Positions 1 to 8,511 of a DNA stretch of 64,000 nt are shown here, in pieces. The notes under the pieces were generated by a model. That model saw only the letters and a program-made list of their open reading frames with translations. It was not told where the DNA came from and made no database searches. Position 1 is the first letter of the stretch. Every line of letters begins with the position of its first letter. A program made the translations under genes and the position numbers. Source of the stretch: Prescottella soli (GTDB lineage: Bacteria; Actinomycetota; Actinomycetes; Mycobacteriales; Mycobacteriaceae); the NCBI RefSeq assembly GCF_040024445.1, contig NZ_CP157276.1:3162001-3226000 (forward strand), read 5' to 3'.

Positions 1-1574
1 CGGCCGCCGTCCCGGCGCCCGGATTCGTCCACGGCGTCGCGTCCGGCGATCCGCTCCCCGACCGCGTGATCATCTGGACGCGGATCACCCCGTCCGGCGA
101 CGCGCTGCCCGGTTCGGGCGTGGGGCAGACGGTGTCGCTGACCTGGCAGGTCGCGACCGACCCGGGTTTCGCGAACGTCGTGCGTGCCGGCGCGGTGGAC
201 GCGGGCCCGGACACCGACCACACCGTCAAGGTCGACGTCACGGGGCTGCGTCCCGGTACCGGCTACTACTACCGGTTCACGGCGCTCGGGCAGACGTCGC
301 CGGTCGGCCGCACCCGCACCGCGCCCGCGACCGACGCGGATCTCGGACGGCTGCGGTTCGGCGTCGTCTCGTGCTCCAACTGGGAGGCGGGCTACTTCGC
401 GTCGTACCGGCACCTGGCCGAGCGCGACGACCTCGACGCGGTCCTGCACCTCGGCGACTACATTTACGAGTACGGACGCGGCGAGTACGGGGCGAAGTAC
501 GGCTCGGTCCGACCGCACAATCCGGCGCACGAGATCATCTCGCTCGCCGACTACCGAATCCGTCACGCGCAGTACAAGACCGACCCGGACCTCATGGCGC
601 TGCACGCGAAGGTGCCGTTCATCACGACGTGGGACGATCACGAGTCCGCGGACAACTCCTACGACGGCGGCGCCGAGAATCACGACCCGGCCACCGAGGG
701 GGACTGGGGTGCCCGCAAGGCGGCGTCCGCTCGCGCGTACTTCGAGTGGATGCCGGTGCGGAGCAATGCAGTCCCGCTCTATCGCCGTTTTCGATTCGGC
801 AACCTCGCCGAACTCTCCATGCTGGACCTGCGCACCTACCGGAGCGAGCAGGCCTCTTCCGGTGCCGGGTGGCGCAACGTCGATTCGCCCGACCGTACGA
901 TCACCGGTCGCGCGCAGATGGACTGGCTCACCAGCGGCATCGTCACGTCGCCGACCCAGTGGAAGATCGTCGGCAACCCGGTGATGATCGCGCCGTGCGC
1001 GTTTCCGCCGCTCGAAGACCGCACCATGGCGGCGATCACCGACATGATCGGTGTTCCCGACGCCGGTATCCCGTACAACACCGACCAGTGGGACGGCTAC
1101 AGCGCCGACCGCCGCAGACTTTTCGACGCGATCACCTCGAACAACGTCCGCAACACGGTCTTCCTCACCGGCGACATCCACACCTCGTGGGCGTGTGATC
1201 TGCCGGTGGACGCGGCGGACTACCCGGGCGCGGGAACGGTCGGGACCGAGTTCGTGGTCCCGTCGGTGACGTCGGCCAACATCGACGACTCGCTGAAGGT
1301 TCCGCCCCGCACCGTGAGCGTCGCGGCCGAGGAGGCGTTCAAGACGTTCAACCATCATGCGCGCTACGTCGAACTCGACTCCCACGGCTACGGCGTGTTC
1401 GAGATGAACAAGCAAGGGGCGCAGATGGACTGGTTCTTCGTCAACGATCCGGTCGATCCGCACGGAACCGTTCGGCACGCGGTGAGCTACCGGGTCGCCG
1501 ACGGCACCCAGCAGGCCCAGCCGGTCGCGACCCCGCTCGATCCCGCCGGCTACCGTCCGGGGACGGGCGCCTGA
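1..1574 (+). CDS. PhoD-family alkaline phosphatase, 5' end missing
   Basis: Secreted metal-dependent phosphodiesterase/phosphatase of the PhoD family, which releases phosphate from organic esters outside the cell. The reading frame is open from base 3, before the first internal start at 66, and reads FVHGVASGDPLPDRVIIWTR, the usual opening of the PhoD N-terminal domain. The true start and its signal peptide (normally Tat) therefore lie outside the window. An Ig-like N-terminal domain is followed by the catalytic domain with GDYIYEYG (about nt 451), TWDDHE (about 630) and TGDIHTSW (about 1170), the metal-binding segments of the family. The 3' end is complete. The family is often phosphate-starvation regulated, but that region is not visible here. 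Confidence 0.9.
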   Translation, partial: AAVPAPGFVHGVASGDPLPDRVIIWTRITPSGDALPGSGVGQTVSLTWQVATDPGFANVVRAGAVDAGPDTDHTVKVDVTGLRPGTGYYYRFTALGQTSPVGRTRTAPATDADLGRLRFGVVSCSNWEAGYFASYRHLAERDDLDAVLHLGDYIYEYGRGEYGAKYGSVRPHNPAHEIISLADYRIRHAQYKTDPDLMALHAKVPFITTWDDHESADNSYDGGAENHDPATEGDWGARKAASARAYFEWMPVRSNAVPLYRRFRFGNLAELSMLDLRTYRSEQASSGAGWRNVDSPDRTITGRAQMDWLTSGIVTSPTQWKIVGNPVMIAPCAFPPLEDRTMAAITDMIGVPDAGIPYNTDQWDGYSADRRRLFDAITSNNVRNTVFLTGDIHTSWACDLPVDAADYPGAGTVGTEFVVPSVTSANIDDSLKVPPRTVSVAAEEAFKTFNHHARYVELDSHGYGVFEMNKQGAQMDWFFVNDPVDPHGTVRHAVSYRVADGTQQAQPVATPLDPAGYRPGTGA

Positions 1575-1597
1575 GCGCACCGCCGTGGCCTGACGCC

Positions 1598-2467
1598 TCA
1601 GCTCGACCAGTGGGGGCGCTTGGAGAGGACCCATGCTGCCGATTCACGGACACCGAGGTGGACGTCTGCGGCCAGCCGGGTGAGGAGATCGTCGACGCCG
1701 GGCGTACGCCAATGGGCGACGGTGTAGACGAGTTCGTGCCGGACGGCGACATCCGGGTAGGTCGCGTATGCGGAGAGTTCGCGGATGGGGCCATGCCAAC
1801 GTTGACGGCCGTTGCCGCGTCCGATCTTGCGGATCAATTCGGCGACCACTGCATGGTGTCCGGCCGCTGCTGCATCGGCAAGCTGAGTCAGAAGAACGTT
1901 TCGCGGTCCGAACGGGCCATCCATCGGATGCGGCCTGCGCTCACGCAACCGGGCCGCCCCGTACGTCCCGTAAGGCGCGCATCCTTCACACGTACACGGC
2001 GCCGTCCCATGTGCATCAGGTGAGTATCGCCACCCCGTCGAACGCGGCGCCGGACGGATCCGCCTGATTTCGCCGGCCGTGATGCCCCTGGGCACGAACA
2101 CTTCCCAGCCGCGAGCATCGTCCAGGCGACATACGGCAGCCGCCGCCTCCGCCGCACTGCAGGGACGAGCCGGGTGGGCGTAGTGGCCAACGGCAACCAA
2201 TTCGTCGTCCGGAATTCGGAAGGTCACCACCACCAGCGGCTGACGCACATGAAACCGTGCGATCTCACGCACCCATTGATGGGTCAGCAGGTACGACTCG
2301 ACCCGCGGGAAAGCGTACACACCACGCCCACCGAGTCGAGCCAGTCGATCAACGCTGTCAGAGCTGACTCGGGCCTTCAGCGGAGGAGCTGCGCTCAACG
2401 CCTTCAGCCCCGTCCGGCGGACGCGCTGCGCGATCCGCTCCGCGGTGACATGAACGAACAAGGCCAT
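1598..2467 (-). CDS. HEAT-repeat-type protein with an uncharacterised N-terminal domain
   Basis: Conserved actinobacterial protein of unknown function, 289 aa from the start MALFVHVTAERI; a 25-residue upstream extension is possible but unlikely. The N-terminal part (about 1-150) carries FVHVTAERIAQRVRRTGLKAL then GVYAFP, a spacing reminiscent of ADP-ribosyltransferase/KptA-like folds. That resemblance is my inference by eye. A CTCEGC cluster at about 155-160 looks like a metal site. The C-terminal third is alpha-helical with alternating ...AELIRKIG and VRESAAWVLSKR segments, like HEAT repeats. It is transcribed divergently from helR, and the two share a 381-bp intergenic region containing a rifamycin-associated element. 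No enzymatic function is assigned. Confidence 0.65.
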   Translation of the reverse strand: MALFVHVTAERIAQRVRRTGLKALSAAPPLKARVSSDSVDRLARLGGRGVYAFPRVESYLLTHQWVREIARFHVRQPLVVVTFRIPDDELVAVGHYAHPARPCSAAEAAAAVCRLDDARGWEVFVPRGITAGEIRRIRPAPRSTGWRYSPDAHGTAPCTCEGCAPYGTYGAARLRERRPHPMDGPFGPRNVLLTQLADAAAAGHHAVVAELIRKIGRGNGRQRWHGPIRELSAYATYPDVAVRHELVYTVAHWRTPGVDDLLTRLAADVHLGVRESAAWVLSKRPHWSS

Positions 2468-2848
2468 AACGCCCGACAGTCTAACGGCCACTCGCCCGGC
2501 ATCCCGGGTACCCAAGGAACACTGTCTGCCAGGCATCGGCACCGCGGCAGTTGAGCAGATTCACTCCGTCGGCGCTCGTGAAAAGCACTGCGTTCGTGGG
2601 TCTTCTACGCACTCGATACTCGAGTGGTGCAGGGGAACGCCGGAATGAAGGAGGAAACACACTCCTTCCCACTACTAACTTATAGCGGACTGGGGGGCTT
2701 GCGGCAAGGCCCCGGTCATGCCGCAGAATCGCTGACCTGAGTCGAAACCCGTGGCCGTGACTGCGCTGCTGAAGGTGGTCGTCCGAGAGGGGCCGCCAGC
2801 ATCCACGACAAGCGCCCGAATCACGGAGCAGGGGAAAGTGAGGGCAAG
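2468..2848. other. Divergent intergenic region, HEAT protein / helR
   Basis: A 381-bp non-coding stretch. I see an inverted repeat GAAGGAG/CTCCTTC at 2647-2668, an AT-richer block ACTAACTTATAG near 2672, and the rifamycin-associated element at 2694-2712. The short open frames on either strand here have no convincing start, ribosome site or composition and are not called. Promoters of both flanking genes must lie here. Confidence 0.6.
2694..2712. promoter_or_regulatory. Rifamycin-associated element (RAE)
   Basis: The 19-mer GGGGCTTGCGGCAAGGCCC matches the published RAE consensus exactly as I remember it. This imperfect inverted repeat lies upstream of rifamycin-inducible genes (rph, arr, rox, helR) in actinobacteria. 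It lies 137 bp before the helR start, with an AT-rich segment just upstream. Position and sequence support rifamycin-responsive control of helR. Confidence 0.88.
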
Positions 2849-5086
2849 TTGTCAGCTCGAGAGTACGAAGACGAATTGCGGGCCGAACAGGAGTACGTGA
2901 CGGGGCTCTACGCGCGACTCGACGCCGAGCGTGCGCGAGTGAAGGCGCGGTACGGCGCGGCGTTGCGAAGCCCTGTCGACGTCACGAACGGCGGGACACT
3001 GGTGGATCGGGACGCCGAGGTCCGCACGCTGGCCAGGGAGATGCAGCGGCTGGACGTGGCGGACCACGGGCTGTGCTTCGGTCGGTTGGACGCCGTGTCC
3101 GGTGATCGTTCCTACATCGGCCGGATCGGCATCTTGGACGAGGAGCACGACTTCGAACCGCTGCTCCTCGACTGGCGCGCGCCGGCCGCGCGTGCGTTCT
3201 ACGTGGCCACCGCCGCCAGCCCCGAGGGCATGCGTCGACGTCGGCAGTTCCACAGTCGGGGGCGTCACGTGGTCGAGTTCACCGACGAGGTTCTCGGTCG
3301 CCCCGACGGCACAGACCCGGACAGTCGGGGAGACTCGGCTCTGCTCGCAGCCGTCAACGCGCCACGCGGTGACGGGATGCGCGACATCGTGGCGACGATC
3401 CAGGCAGCGCAGGACGAGATCATCCGACTCGACCACTCGGGGGTGTTGGTGATCGAGGGTGGTCCCGGCACCGGGAAGACCGTCGTCGCCCTGCACCGCG
3501 TCGCGTATCTGCTCTACACACAGCGCGAGCAGATGGAACGACACGGGGTGCTCGTGCTCGGCCCCAATTCGGCGTTCCTGCGGCACATCGATCGCGTTCT
3601 CCCGTCGCTCGGTGAGACGAATGTCGTGTTCACGACCACCGGTGACCTCGTGCCCGGCCTGCACGTCACCGCGGAGGACACGTCGGACGCCGCGCGGTCG
3701 AAGGGTTCGCTCCGGATCCTGGACGTGCTCGCCGCGGCGATCGCCGACCGGCAGCGGCTGCCCGAGAACCCGATTCCGATCGAACTGTCGGGTGTCGCGC
3801 TGCAGATCGACGCCGAGACGGCGGCGTGGGCGCGGGAGGAGGCGCGCGCCAGCGGGCGACCGCACAACGAGGCCCGCGCGGTGTTCCGTGAGATCGTCAC
3901 GTACGTGCTCACCGAGCGCGCGATCGGCCGGATCGGCAAGGGCTGGTTGTCCCGCTCGGATCGCAAGGCGTGGGAGCAGATGCGGACCGAGCTGCTCGAG
4001 GAGCTCGCGCAGGACGCGAACTTCACCACCGCGCTCGACGCACTCTGGCCGGTGCTGTCCCCGGATTCAGTACTTGCAGAGCTCTATTCGTCACGGGAGC
4101 GGTTGAGTGCGGCCGGCGCCGACCCGGCGCTGTGGCGCGAGGCCGGCGACGCCTGGACGGTCTCGGACGTGCCGCTGCTCGACGAGTTGGTCGAACTACT
4201 CGGCCGGGACGAGCGGGTGGATCTGGCCGCTGAGCGGGAGCGAAAGGCGCGGACCGAGTACGCCGAAGCCGTGCTGGACAGCCTCGTCAGCCGCGCCGAC
4301 CACATGGAGGACGACGAACTCCGGCTCTTCGCCACCGACGTGTTGGACGCCGAAGGCCTGGCCGAGCGGTTCGTCGAGCGCGACACCCGCGAGCTCGCCG
4401 AACGCGCTGCCGCGGACCGGGACTGGACCTACCGGCACATCGTCGTCGACGAGGCACAGGAACTGTCCGAGATGGACTGGCGCGTGCTGATGCGCCGCTG
4501 CCCGAGCAAGTCCTTCACCGTCGTCGGCGATCTCGCGCAGCGTCGGTCTTCGGCCGGCGCGACGTCGTGGGATGCGATGCTCGAGCCGTACGTGCCCGGC
4601 CGCTGGGTCTACCGGTCGCTGTCGGTGAACTACCGCACCCCGGCGGAGATCATGGCCGTCGCCGCGGCGCTGCTCGCCGAGTTCGCACCCGGGGTCCAGC
4701 CACCGGATTCGGTTCGCGCGTGCGGGGTCCAGCCTTGGTCGGCAAACGTAGATTCCGGCGAACTGACATCTGCCATAGAGGAATTCGAACGGGGCGAAGC
4801 GGGACGCGACGGGACGAGCGTCGTGATCGGGCCACCGGACGTTCCGGGCGCGGTGCCGGCTTCGGAGGCGAAGGGCCTGGAGTTCGACGCCGTCCTGGTG
4901 GTGGAGCCGGAACGCATCCTCGCGGACGGCCCGCGCGGTGCTGCCGAACTCTATGTCGCCCTCACCCGCGCCACCCAGCGCCTCGGTGTCCTGCACCGGG
5001 GACCGCTGCCGCAGGCCCTGGCCGGTCTCGTCGAAGTGGCAGCGAACAGCGCCTCCCCGGAAGTAGGGTGCCAGCGGGGCGGGTAG
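2849..5086 (+). CDS. helR: HelD/HelR family RNA polymerase-associated helicase-like ATPase
   Basis: Superfamily 1 UvrD-like ATPase that binds RNA polymerase. HelR proteins displace rifamycin and give tolerance. The order of parts fits: an N-terminal charged coiled coil (residues 1-45), Walker A GGPGTGKT near 205, DEAQ motif II near 533, VVGDLAQ motif III, LSVNYRTP, then KGLEFDAVLVV and YVALTRATQRLG at the C-terminus. The 745-aa length is usual. The start is TTG at 2849, preceded by GGGGAAAGTGAGGG; no in-frame ATG sits close by. A rifamycin-associated element lies 137 bp upstream, which separates HelR from generic HelD. A lipoprotein gene follows after 19 bp and may be co-transcribed. Confidence 0.9.
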   Translation: MSAREYEDELRAEQEYVTGLYARLDAERARVKARYGAALRSPVDVTNGGTLVDRDAEVRTLAREMQRLDVADHGLCFGRLDAVSGDRSYIGRIGILDEEHDFEPLLLDWRAPAARAFYVATAASPEGMRRRRQFHSRGRHVVEFTDEVLGRPDGTDPDSRGDSALLAAVNAPRGDGMRDIVATIQAAQDEIIRLDHSGVLVIEGGPGTGKTVVALHRVAYLLYTQREQMERHGVLVLGPNSAFLRHIDRVLPSLGETNVVFTTTGDLVPGLHVTAEDTSDAARSKGSLRILDVLAAAIADRQRLPENPIPIELSGVALQIDAETAAWAREEARASGRPHNEARAVFREIVTYVLTERAIGRIGKGWLSRSDRKAWEQMRTELLEELAQDANFTTALDALWPVLSPDSVLAELYSSRERLSAAGADPALWREAGDAWTVSDVPLLDELVELLGRDERVDLAAERERKARTEYAEAVLDSLVSRADHMEDDELRLFATDVLDAEGLAERFVERDTRELAERAAADRDWTYRHIVVDEAQELSEMDWRVLMRRCPSKSFTVVGDLAQRRSSAGATSWDAMLEPYVPGRWVYRSLSVNYRTPAEIMAVAAALLAEFAPGVQPPDSVRACGVQPWSANVDSGELTSAIEEFERGEAGRDGTSVVIGPPDVPGAVPASEAKGLEFDAVLVVEPERILADGPRGAAELYVALTRATQRLGVLHRGPLPQALAGLVEVAANSASPEVGCQRGG

Positions 5087-5105
5087 CGATCGGCGAGGGG
5101 GAGCA

Positions 5106-5738
5106 GTGTCGACGGTGAAGTCTGTGGTCATCGGTGTGGTGGCGGCGAGCGTGGTCGTGCTGACGGGCTGCGGCAACGATACCTTTGCACCGCAGTCGGA
5201 TTCGCCGATCGTCGCGCGTGCCGTCCCCACGCCGGCCGACCGCACCGGCCGGATGCAGATCGGCCCGACTCCACCGCCGCCGTCCACGCTGCGACCCGTG
5301 CCGGCCGACGAGCTGCCGCCTCTCGACGGGGACGCACCCACGATCGCCATCGACGACGTGCGGATCGAGGTCGACGCCCGCACCGGAACCGCGCGGGTCG
5401 TGTACCGATTCACCGGCGCCGCCGGAGTCCCCTTCTGGAAGGCGGGGTACGTCGCCGAGGCCGTCCCGTACGGTGGCGGTCCGAGTCTCGTTGTCGCCGG
5501 GCAGGCGATCATGCAGATCGACATCATGGGTACCGCGACGCCCACACGGGACGTCTATTCCGCCGCAACGCCATTGGCGGGTCCGGAGGGGTCCGGCGTG
5601 ACCCAGCTCTTCCTGCTGCCCGGCACGCAAGAGGCGAACGGAGTCACCCAGTCCTTCGTCGGTCTCCGCGGCGGGCCGAGACCGTTCGAGGTGGTCGCCG
5701 TCGAGGACCCGCCGCAGCTGGTTGTCGAGATCCGATGA
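5106..5738 (+). CDS. Putative lipoprotein with AMIN-like domain
   Basis: Exported lipoprotein of 210 aa. The N-terminus MSTVKSVVIGVVAASVVVLTGCGND has a short hydrophobic signal and the lipobox LTGC, so Cys at about 23 should be acylated and anchor the protein on the outer face of the membrane. A Pro-rich linker follows, then a beta-rich domain (about 75-210) ending VEDPPQLVVEIR that resembles the AMIN-like domains of actinobacterial lipoproteins, thought to contact the cell wall. The start is GTG with a GAGGGGGAGC ribosome site 19 bp after helR. The domain assignment is by pattern, and function is unknown. Confidence 0.72.
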   Translation: MSTVKSVVIGVVAASVVVLTGCGNDTFAPQSDSPIVARAVPTPADRTGRMQIGPTPPPPSTLRPVPADELPPLDGDAPTIAIDDVRIEVDARTGTARVVYRFTGAAGVPFWKAGYVAEAVPYGGGPSLVVAGQAIMQIDIMGTATPTRDVYSAATPLAGPEGSGVTQLFLLPGTQEANGVTQSFVGLRGGPRPFEVVAVEDPPQLVVEIR

Positions 5739-5846
5739 GGTGGTGTCGAGCGAGACATGCTGCGAACGCTTCTTTCTCGACCATATCCGTCCTGCACTAG
5801 GATCGTCTGGGAAGAATCCGACCATCGCTCACAGAGAGAGTGTGAC

Positions 5847-6458
5847 GTGTCAGCCAATCCCGAACCCGACGATCTGCTACTCAGTGATGACGAACGCATG
5901 CACGCGTTGAACGTCATCGGCGAGCACTACGCGGCAGGGCGTTTGGACGCGAGTGAGTTCTACGACCGGTCGGGGGCGATCGCGTCGGCCCGCACCCTCG
6001 ATGCGATGCGGGACTCGTTCCGTGGACTTCCGGGCGGCCTGCCGCTCGACGTGATCGACGGGCACGTTCGGAAAATGGCGGTCGGCGGTGACGTCGAGCC
6101 GACGGGTGTCGGGCGGCCCGTCGCGTCACCGGGGCCCCGCAGTGACGAATCCGATCTGTCCGCACTCAGGAAGCGCGGTGGGTTGGTCGAGTCGCTCGAC
6201 GGGGTGATCTTCGGTGTCACCCTCGTGGCGTTCCTCGTGCTCCAGCTGATCGTCGACTGGGACTACGCCTGGATCGTTTGGCCCTCGTTGATCGTGACGC
6301 TCAGCGTCCCCCGGATGCTTCTCAAGTACAGCGACGCCGACGAGGAGATCTACGAGGAGCTGAAGGAGGAGGAGGCGAAGTCGCGCAAGAAGCGTCTCCG
6401 AGAGGCCGCCGAACGGATCCACGAACTCGAGGCCAAGCGGGACCCCGACAACACCTGA
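5847..6458 (+). CDS. DUF1707 domain membrane protein
   Basis: A 203-aa protein with an N-terminal DUF1707 domain (LLLSDDERMHAL, AAGRLDASEFYDR, RTLDAMRDSFRGLP), a helical module common in actinobacterial membrane or regulatory proteins. Two hydrophobic spans follow (VIFGVTLVAFLVLQLIV and AWIVWPSLIVTLSVPRML) and a charged helical tail (EELKEEEAKSRKKRLREAAERI) likely to be coiled coil. The start is GTG at 5847 behind AGAGAGAG. The frame stays open upstream to 5757, but that part has no domain similarity. TAGGAT near 5800 could be the -10. Molecular role unknown. Confidence 0.78.
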   Translation: MSANPEPDDLLLSDDERMHALNVIGEHYAAGRLDASEFYDRSGAIASARTLDAMRDSFRGLPGGLPLDVIDGHVRKMAVGGDVEPTGVGRPVASPGPRSDESDLSALRKRGGLVESLDGVIFGVTLVAFLVLQLIVDWDYAWIVWPSLIVTLSVPRMLLKYSDADEEIYEELKEEEAKSRKKRLREAAERIHELEAKRDPDNT

Positions 6459-6493
6459 TCGTCAATGTCTCGTTTCCGGTTACATTCGAGGGC

Positions 6494-7090
6494 ATGAGCG
6501 CACAACCCGACGCCCGTCGTCGCCGCCTCGCCGTCTGGATCGCATCCGCGATCGCGGTGCTGGTGGTGGCGGCGGGCGCCGTGCTGTGGTGGGCGCCCGA
6601 CCGGTACCTGCCCTGGGACACGGCGTCCTTCCCCGCCGTCGACGCCTCGACGCTGACGCCGACCCAGGCCAAGGTGATCGACGTGCTCGAGAACGAGCAT
6701 CGGCAACAGCGGCCCGGCACCTTCTACTCCGACGGCGCGAAGGAGCCGTGGTGCGCCAACTTCGTCAGCTGGGTCATGCGTGAGGCCGGCGAGCCGTTCG
6801 CGAACCCGAACTCCGGGTCGTGGCGCATCCCCGGCGTCTACACGCTGCAGGAGTATTACGAATCCCAGGGCCGGTTCGAGGCGGTGGGTAACGGCTACAC
6901 ACCCAAGGTCGGCGATGTGGTGTTGTACGACAACGAGTTCCGGATCGGTCAGCACACCAACTTCGTGGTCGCCGTCGACGGTGACAGCGCCACGACAGTC
7001 GGCGGCAACGAGCTCGGGAAGATTCGCGTGCACGACCTCGACTGGCGGTCGGACTCCGCCGTCGTCGGCTTCGGGCGGCTGGATTCCTGA
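6494..7090 (+). CDS. CHAP-domain secreted or membrane-anchored amidase/peptidase
   Basis: A 198-aa protein with one N-terminal hydrophobic segment (WIASAIAVLVVAAGAVLWW) acting as signal anchor, then a CHAP domain. CHAP enzymes are cysteine amidases/peptidases acting on peptidoglycan or glutathionylspermidine-type bonds. The nucleophile is Cys in PWCANFVSWVM and the base is His in GQHTNFVVAV; VGDVVLYDN is the usual middle strand. The hexamer TACATT ends 7 nt before the ATG, the spacing of a leaderless transcript, which supports the 6494 start over the longer open frame. It sits outside any obvious operon. Confidence 0.82.
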   Translation: MSAQPDARRRRLAVWIASAIAVLVVAAGAVLWWAPDRYLPWDTASFPAVDASTLTPTQAKVIDVLENEHRQQRPGTFYSDGAKEPWCANFVSWVMREAGEPFANPNSGSWRIPGVYTLQEYYESQGRFEAVGNGYTPKVGDVVLYDNEFRIGQHTNFVVAVDGDSATTVGGNELGKIRVHDLDWRSDSAVVGFGRLDS

Positions 7091-7113
7091 GCTGCTCGGG
7101 ATCGATGTGTCCG

Positions 7114-7644
7114 TCAGCCCTGCATGCTCAGTCGGGCGCACAGGTCCCGCGGCGCGTCGACGTGCAGGCTCACACCGGTGACCATCCGGGACTCGTGCTC
7201 GACGCCGACGGGCGCGTCGAAGTCGATGTCGATCACCGTGCCGTCCGGACCGGGCAGGTAGAACCGTCCGTCGTGAATGCCCGGCGTGGTGTGCTCGAAC
7301 CGGCGGGTGGGAACGGCGCGGACGATTCGACTGCGGTCGACGGAGAGGACCGTGTCGCGGCCGGATCGCAGCGTCAGCTTCTCGGCGGTTACGAGATGCG
7401 GATGGACGGCGCGGGCCGCTAGCCAACAGGCCATCGCGACGAGAGAGACCGCGGTAAGTACGAGCAGCACCACCCGCAGCCACTGCCACGGCACCAGTAG
7501 GTGCAGCGCCACCGCCTCGACGAGGCTCGCGACGAGGAACGCCGCCGGGATCGCAAGGGTGCCCGCGGTGTACCCGAACGTCGACACGCCCTCGCCGGCG
7601 CCGTCCACTCGTCCGCGGCACCACAGCCACAGGGACCGGATCAC
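7114..7644 (-). CDS. Putative membrane protein coupled to MerR regulator
   Basis: A 176-aa protein of unknown family. Two or three hydrophobic spans in the first 90 residues (GTLAIPAAFLVASLVEAVAL and LRVVLLVLTAVSLVAMACWL) are followed by a soluble beta-rich part (RSGRDTVLSVDRSRIVRAV, FYLPGPDGTVIDIDFD). The start GTG overlaps the stop of the upstream MerR gene (GTGA), so translation is coupled. The longer upstream frame is a shadow of the merR gene. The gene pair suggests the MerR regulator controls this protein, perhaps as a sensor or effector of membrane stress, which is inference. Confidence 0.68.
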   Translation of the reverse strand: MIRSLWLWCRGRVDGAGEGVSTFGYTAGTLAIPAAFLVASLVEAVALHLLVPWQWLRVVLLVLTAVSLVAMACWLAARAVHPHLVTAEKLTLRSGRDTVLSVDRSRIVRAVPTRRFEHTTPGIHDGRFYLPGPDGTVIDIDFDAPVGVEHESRMVTGVSLHVDAPRDLCARLSMQG

Positions 7645-8471
7645 GACGGCACCTGGCCTTCGAAGTTCCCGTCGTCGTCGAGGATCCCGAGCCGCTGCAT
7701 CACCCGGGTGAGGATCGCGCCCTGCGCGGGGTCCGGAACCAGGTCGGTGATCGGCATGGCCGGCTTGCGGCCGGGCCCCACCTCGGACTGCCATTGCTCG
7801 AGAACTCCGGATTCGACGAAGAGGGCCCGGACGGCCTCCTGCATTGCCTCCGACAGGGATTCGATCTCGTCGGCGCATTCTTCCGGGCTGCGTCCACGGA
7901 CTGCCGCGAACCTGCGGTACACCGCCACGATCCGCTCGCGGGACGGTGGATCGGAGAGCTGGCGCGCCGCCGATTCGAAGAACTCTTCAGGGGCCGACCC
8001 GGAGATCGCGACCAGTTCCCAGGCGCCCCGTTCGCGTTCGAACTCCGCCCGCACCGCCGGATCGGTTTCGGCGGCGATCAATTCGGTGAAGACCAGCGCC
8101 AAGTCGGGCGGCAGCGGCGACACCGGCCGACCGGCGCGGTGCGCGTCGAGCATCTCCTGCAGCCGGGCTCGCTTCGCCGCGAGAACACGTTGCTCGGCAT
8201 CGATGGTGTCGACCAGTGCGGTGAGGTCGGCCTCGAGGTCGTCGGCAGCGGTGCCGTCGGTCGTCGCGGACACGATCGACGCCACCGAGCCGAGGGGTAT
8301 CCCGGCCCCGGCGAGCCAGCGCACCCGCATGAGCCGCACCAGGTCCGCCATGCCGTACTCGCGGTACCCGTTCGCCAGCCGCCGGGGCTCGTCGAGCAGG
8401 CCGAGCCGGTGGTAGTGCCGGATCGTGCGCGGTGTGGTGCCGGCCGCCTGTGCGATGTCGCTGATACGCAT
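7641..8471 (-). CDS. MerR-family transcriptional regulator
   Basis: A 276-aa activator/repressor. The N-terminal winged helix is complete: MRISDIAQAAGTTPRTIRHYHRLGLL, NGYREYG, then RVRWLAGAGIPLGSVASIV. A long dimerisation helix follows (ALVDTIDAEQRVLAAKRARLQEM). The remaining 170 residues form a helical effector domain of the TipAS or large-MerR kind, with no Cys pair typical of metal sensors, so the ligand is probably organic. A perfect 9-3-9 inverted repeat lies 14 bp upstream of the start (8485-8505). The downstream gene overlaps by 4 nt. Confidence 0.88.
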   Translation of the reverse strand: MRISDIAQAAGTTPRTIRHYHRLGLLDEPRRLANGYREYGMADLVRLMRVRWLAGAGIPLGSVASIVSATTDGTAADDLEADLTALVDTIDAEQRVLAAKRARLQEMLDAHRAGRPVSPLPPDLALVFTELIAAETDPAVRAEFERERGAWELVAISGSAPEEFFESAARQLSDPPSRERIVAVYRRFAAVRGRSPEECADEIESLSEAMQEAVRALFVESGVLEQWQSEVGPGRKPAMPITDLVPDPAQGAILTRVMQRLGILDDDGNFEGQVPS

Positions 8472-8484
8472 AGCCTCAGCATCA

Positions 8485-8505
8485 ACTATGACGTTGCGTC
8501 ATAGT
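8485..8505. promoter_or_regulatory. Putative MerR operator
   Basis: Inverted repeat ACTATGACG-TTG-CGTCATAGT with perfect 9-bp arms lies immediately upstream of the MerR start. MerR proteins bind such dyads inside their own promoters, usually between the -35 and -10 elements. No second copy was noticed by eye elsewhere in the window. Confidence 0.7.
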
Positions 8506-8511
8506 CAAGGT

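Noticed and set aside
2481-2672. 63-codon minus-strand frame upstream of helR
   Set aside because: No ribosome site, no domain and biased composition; it spans the inverted repeat region.
6350-7630. Minus-strand open frame covering the CHAP gene
   Set aside because: The plus-strand CHAP protein has complete catalytic motifs and a leaderless promoter; the antisense translation is basic low-complexity.
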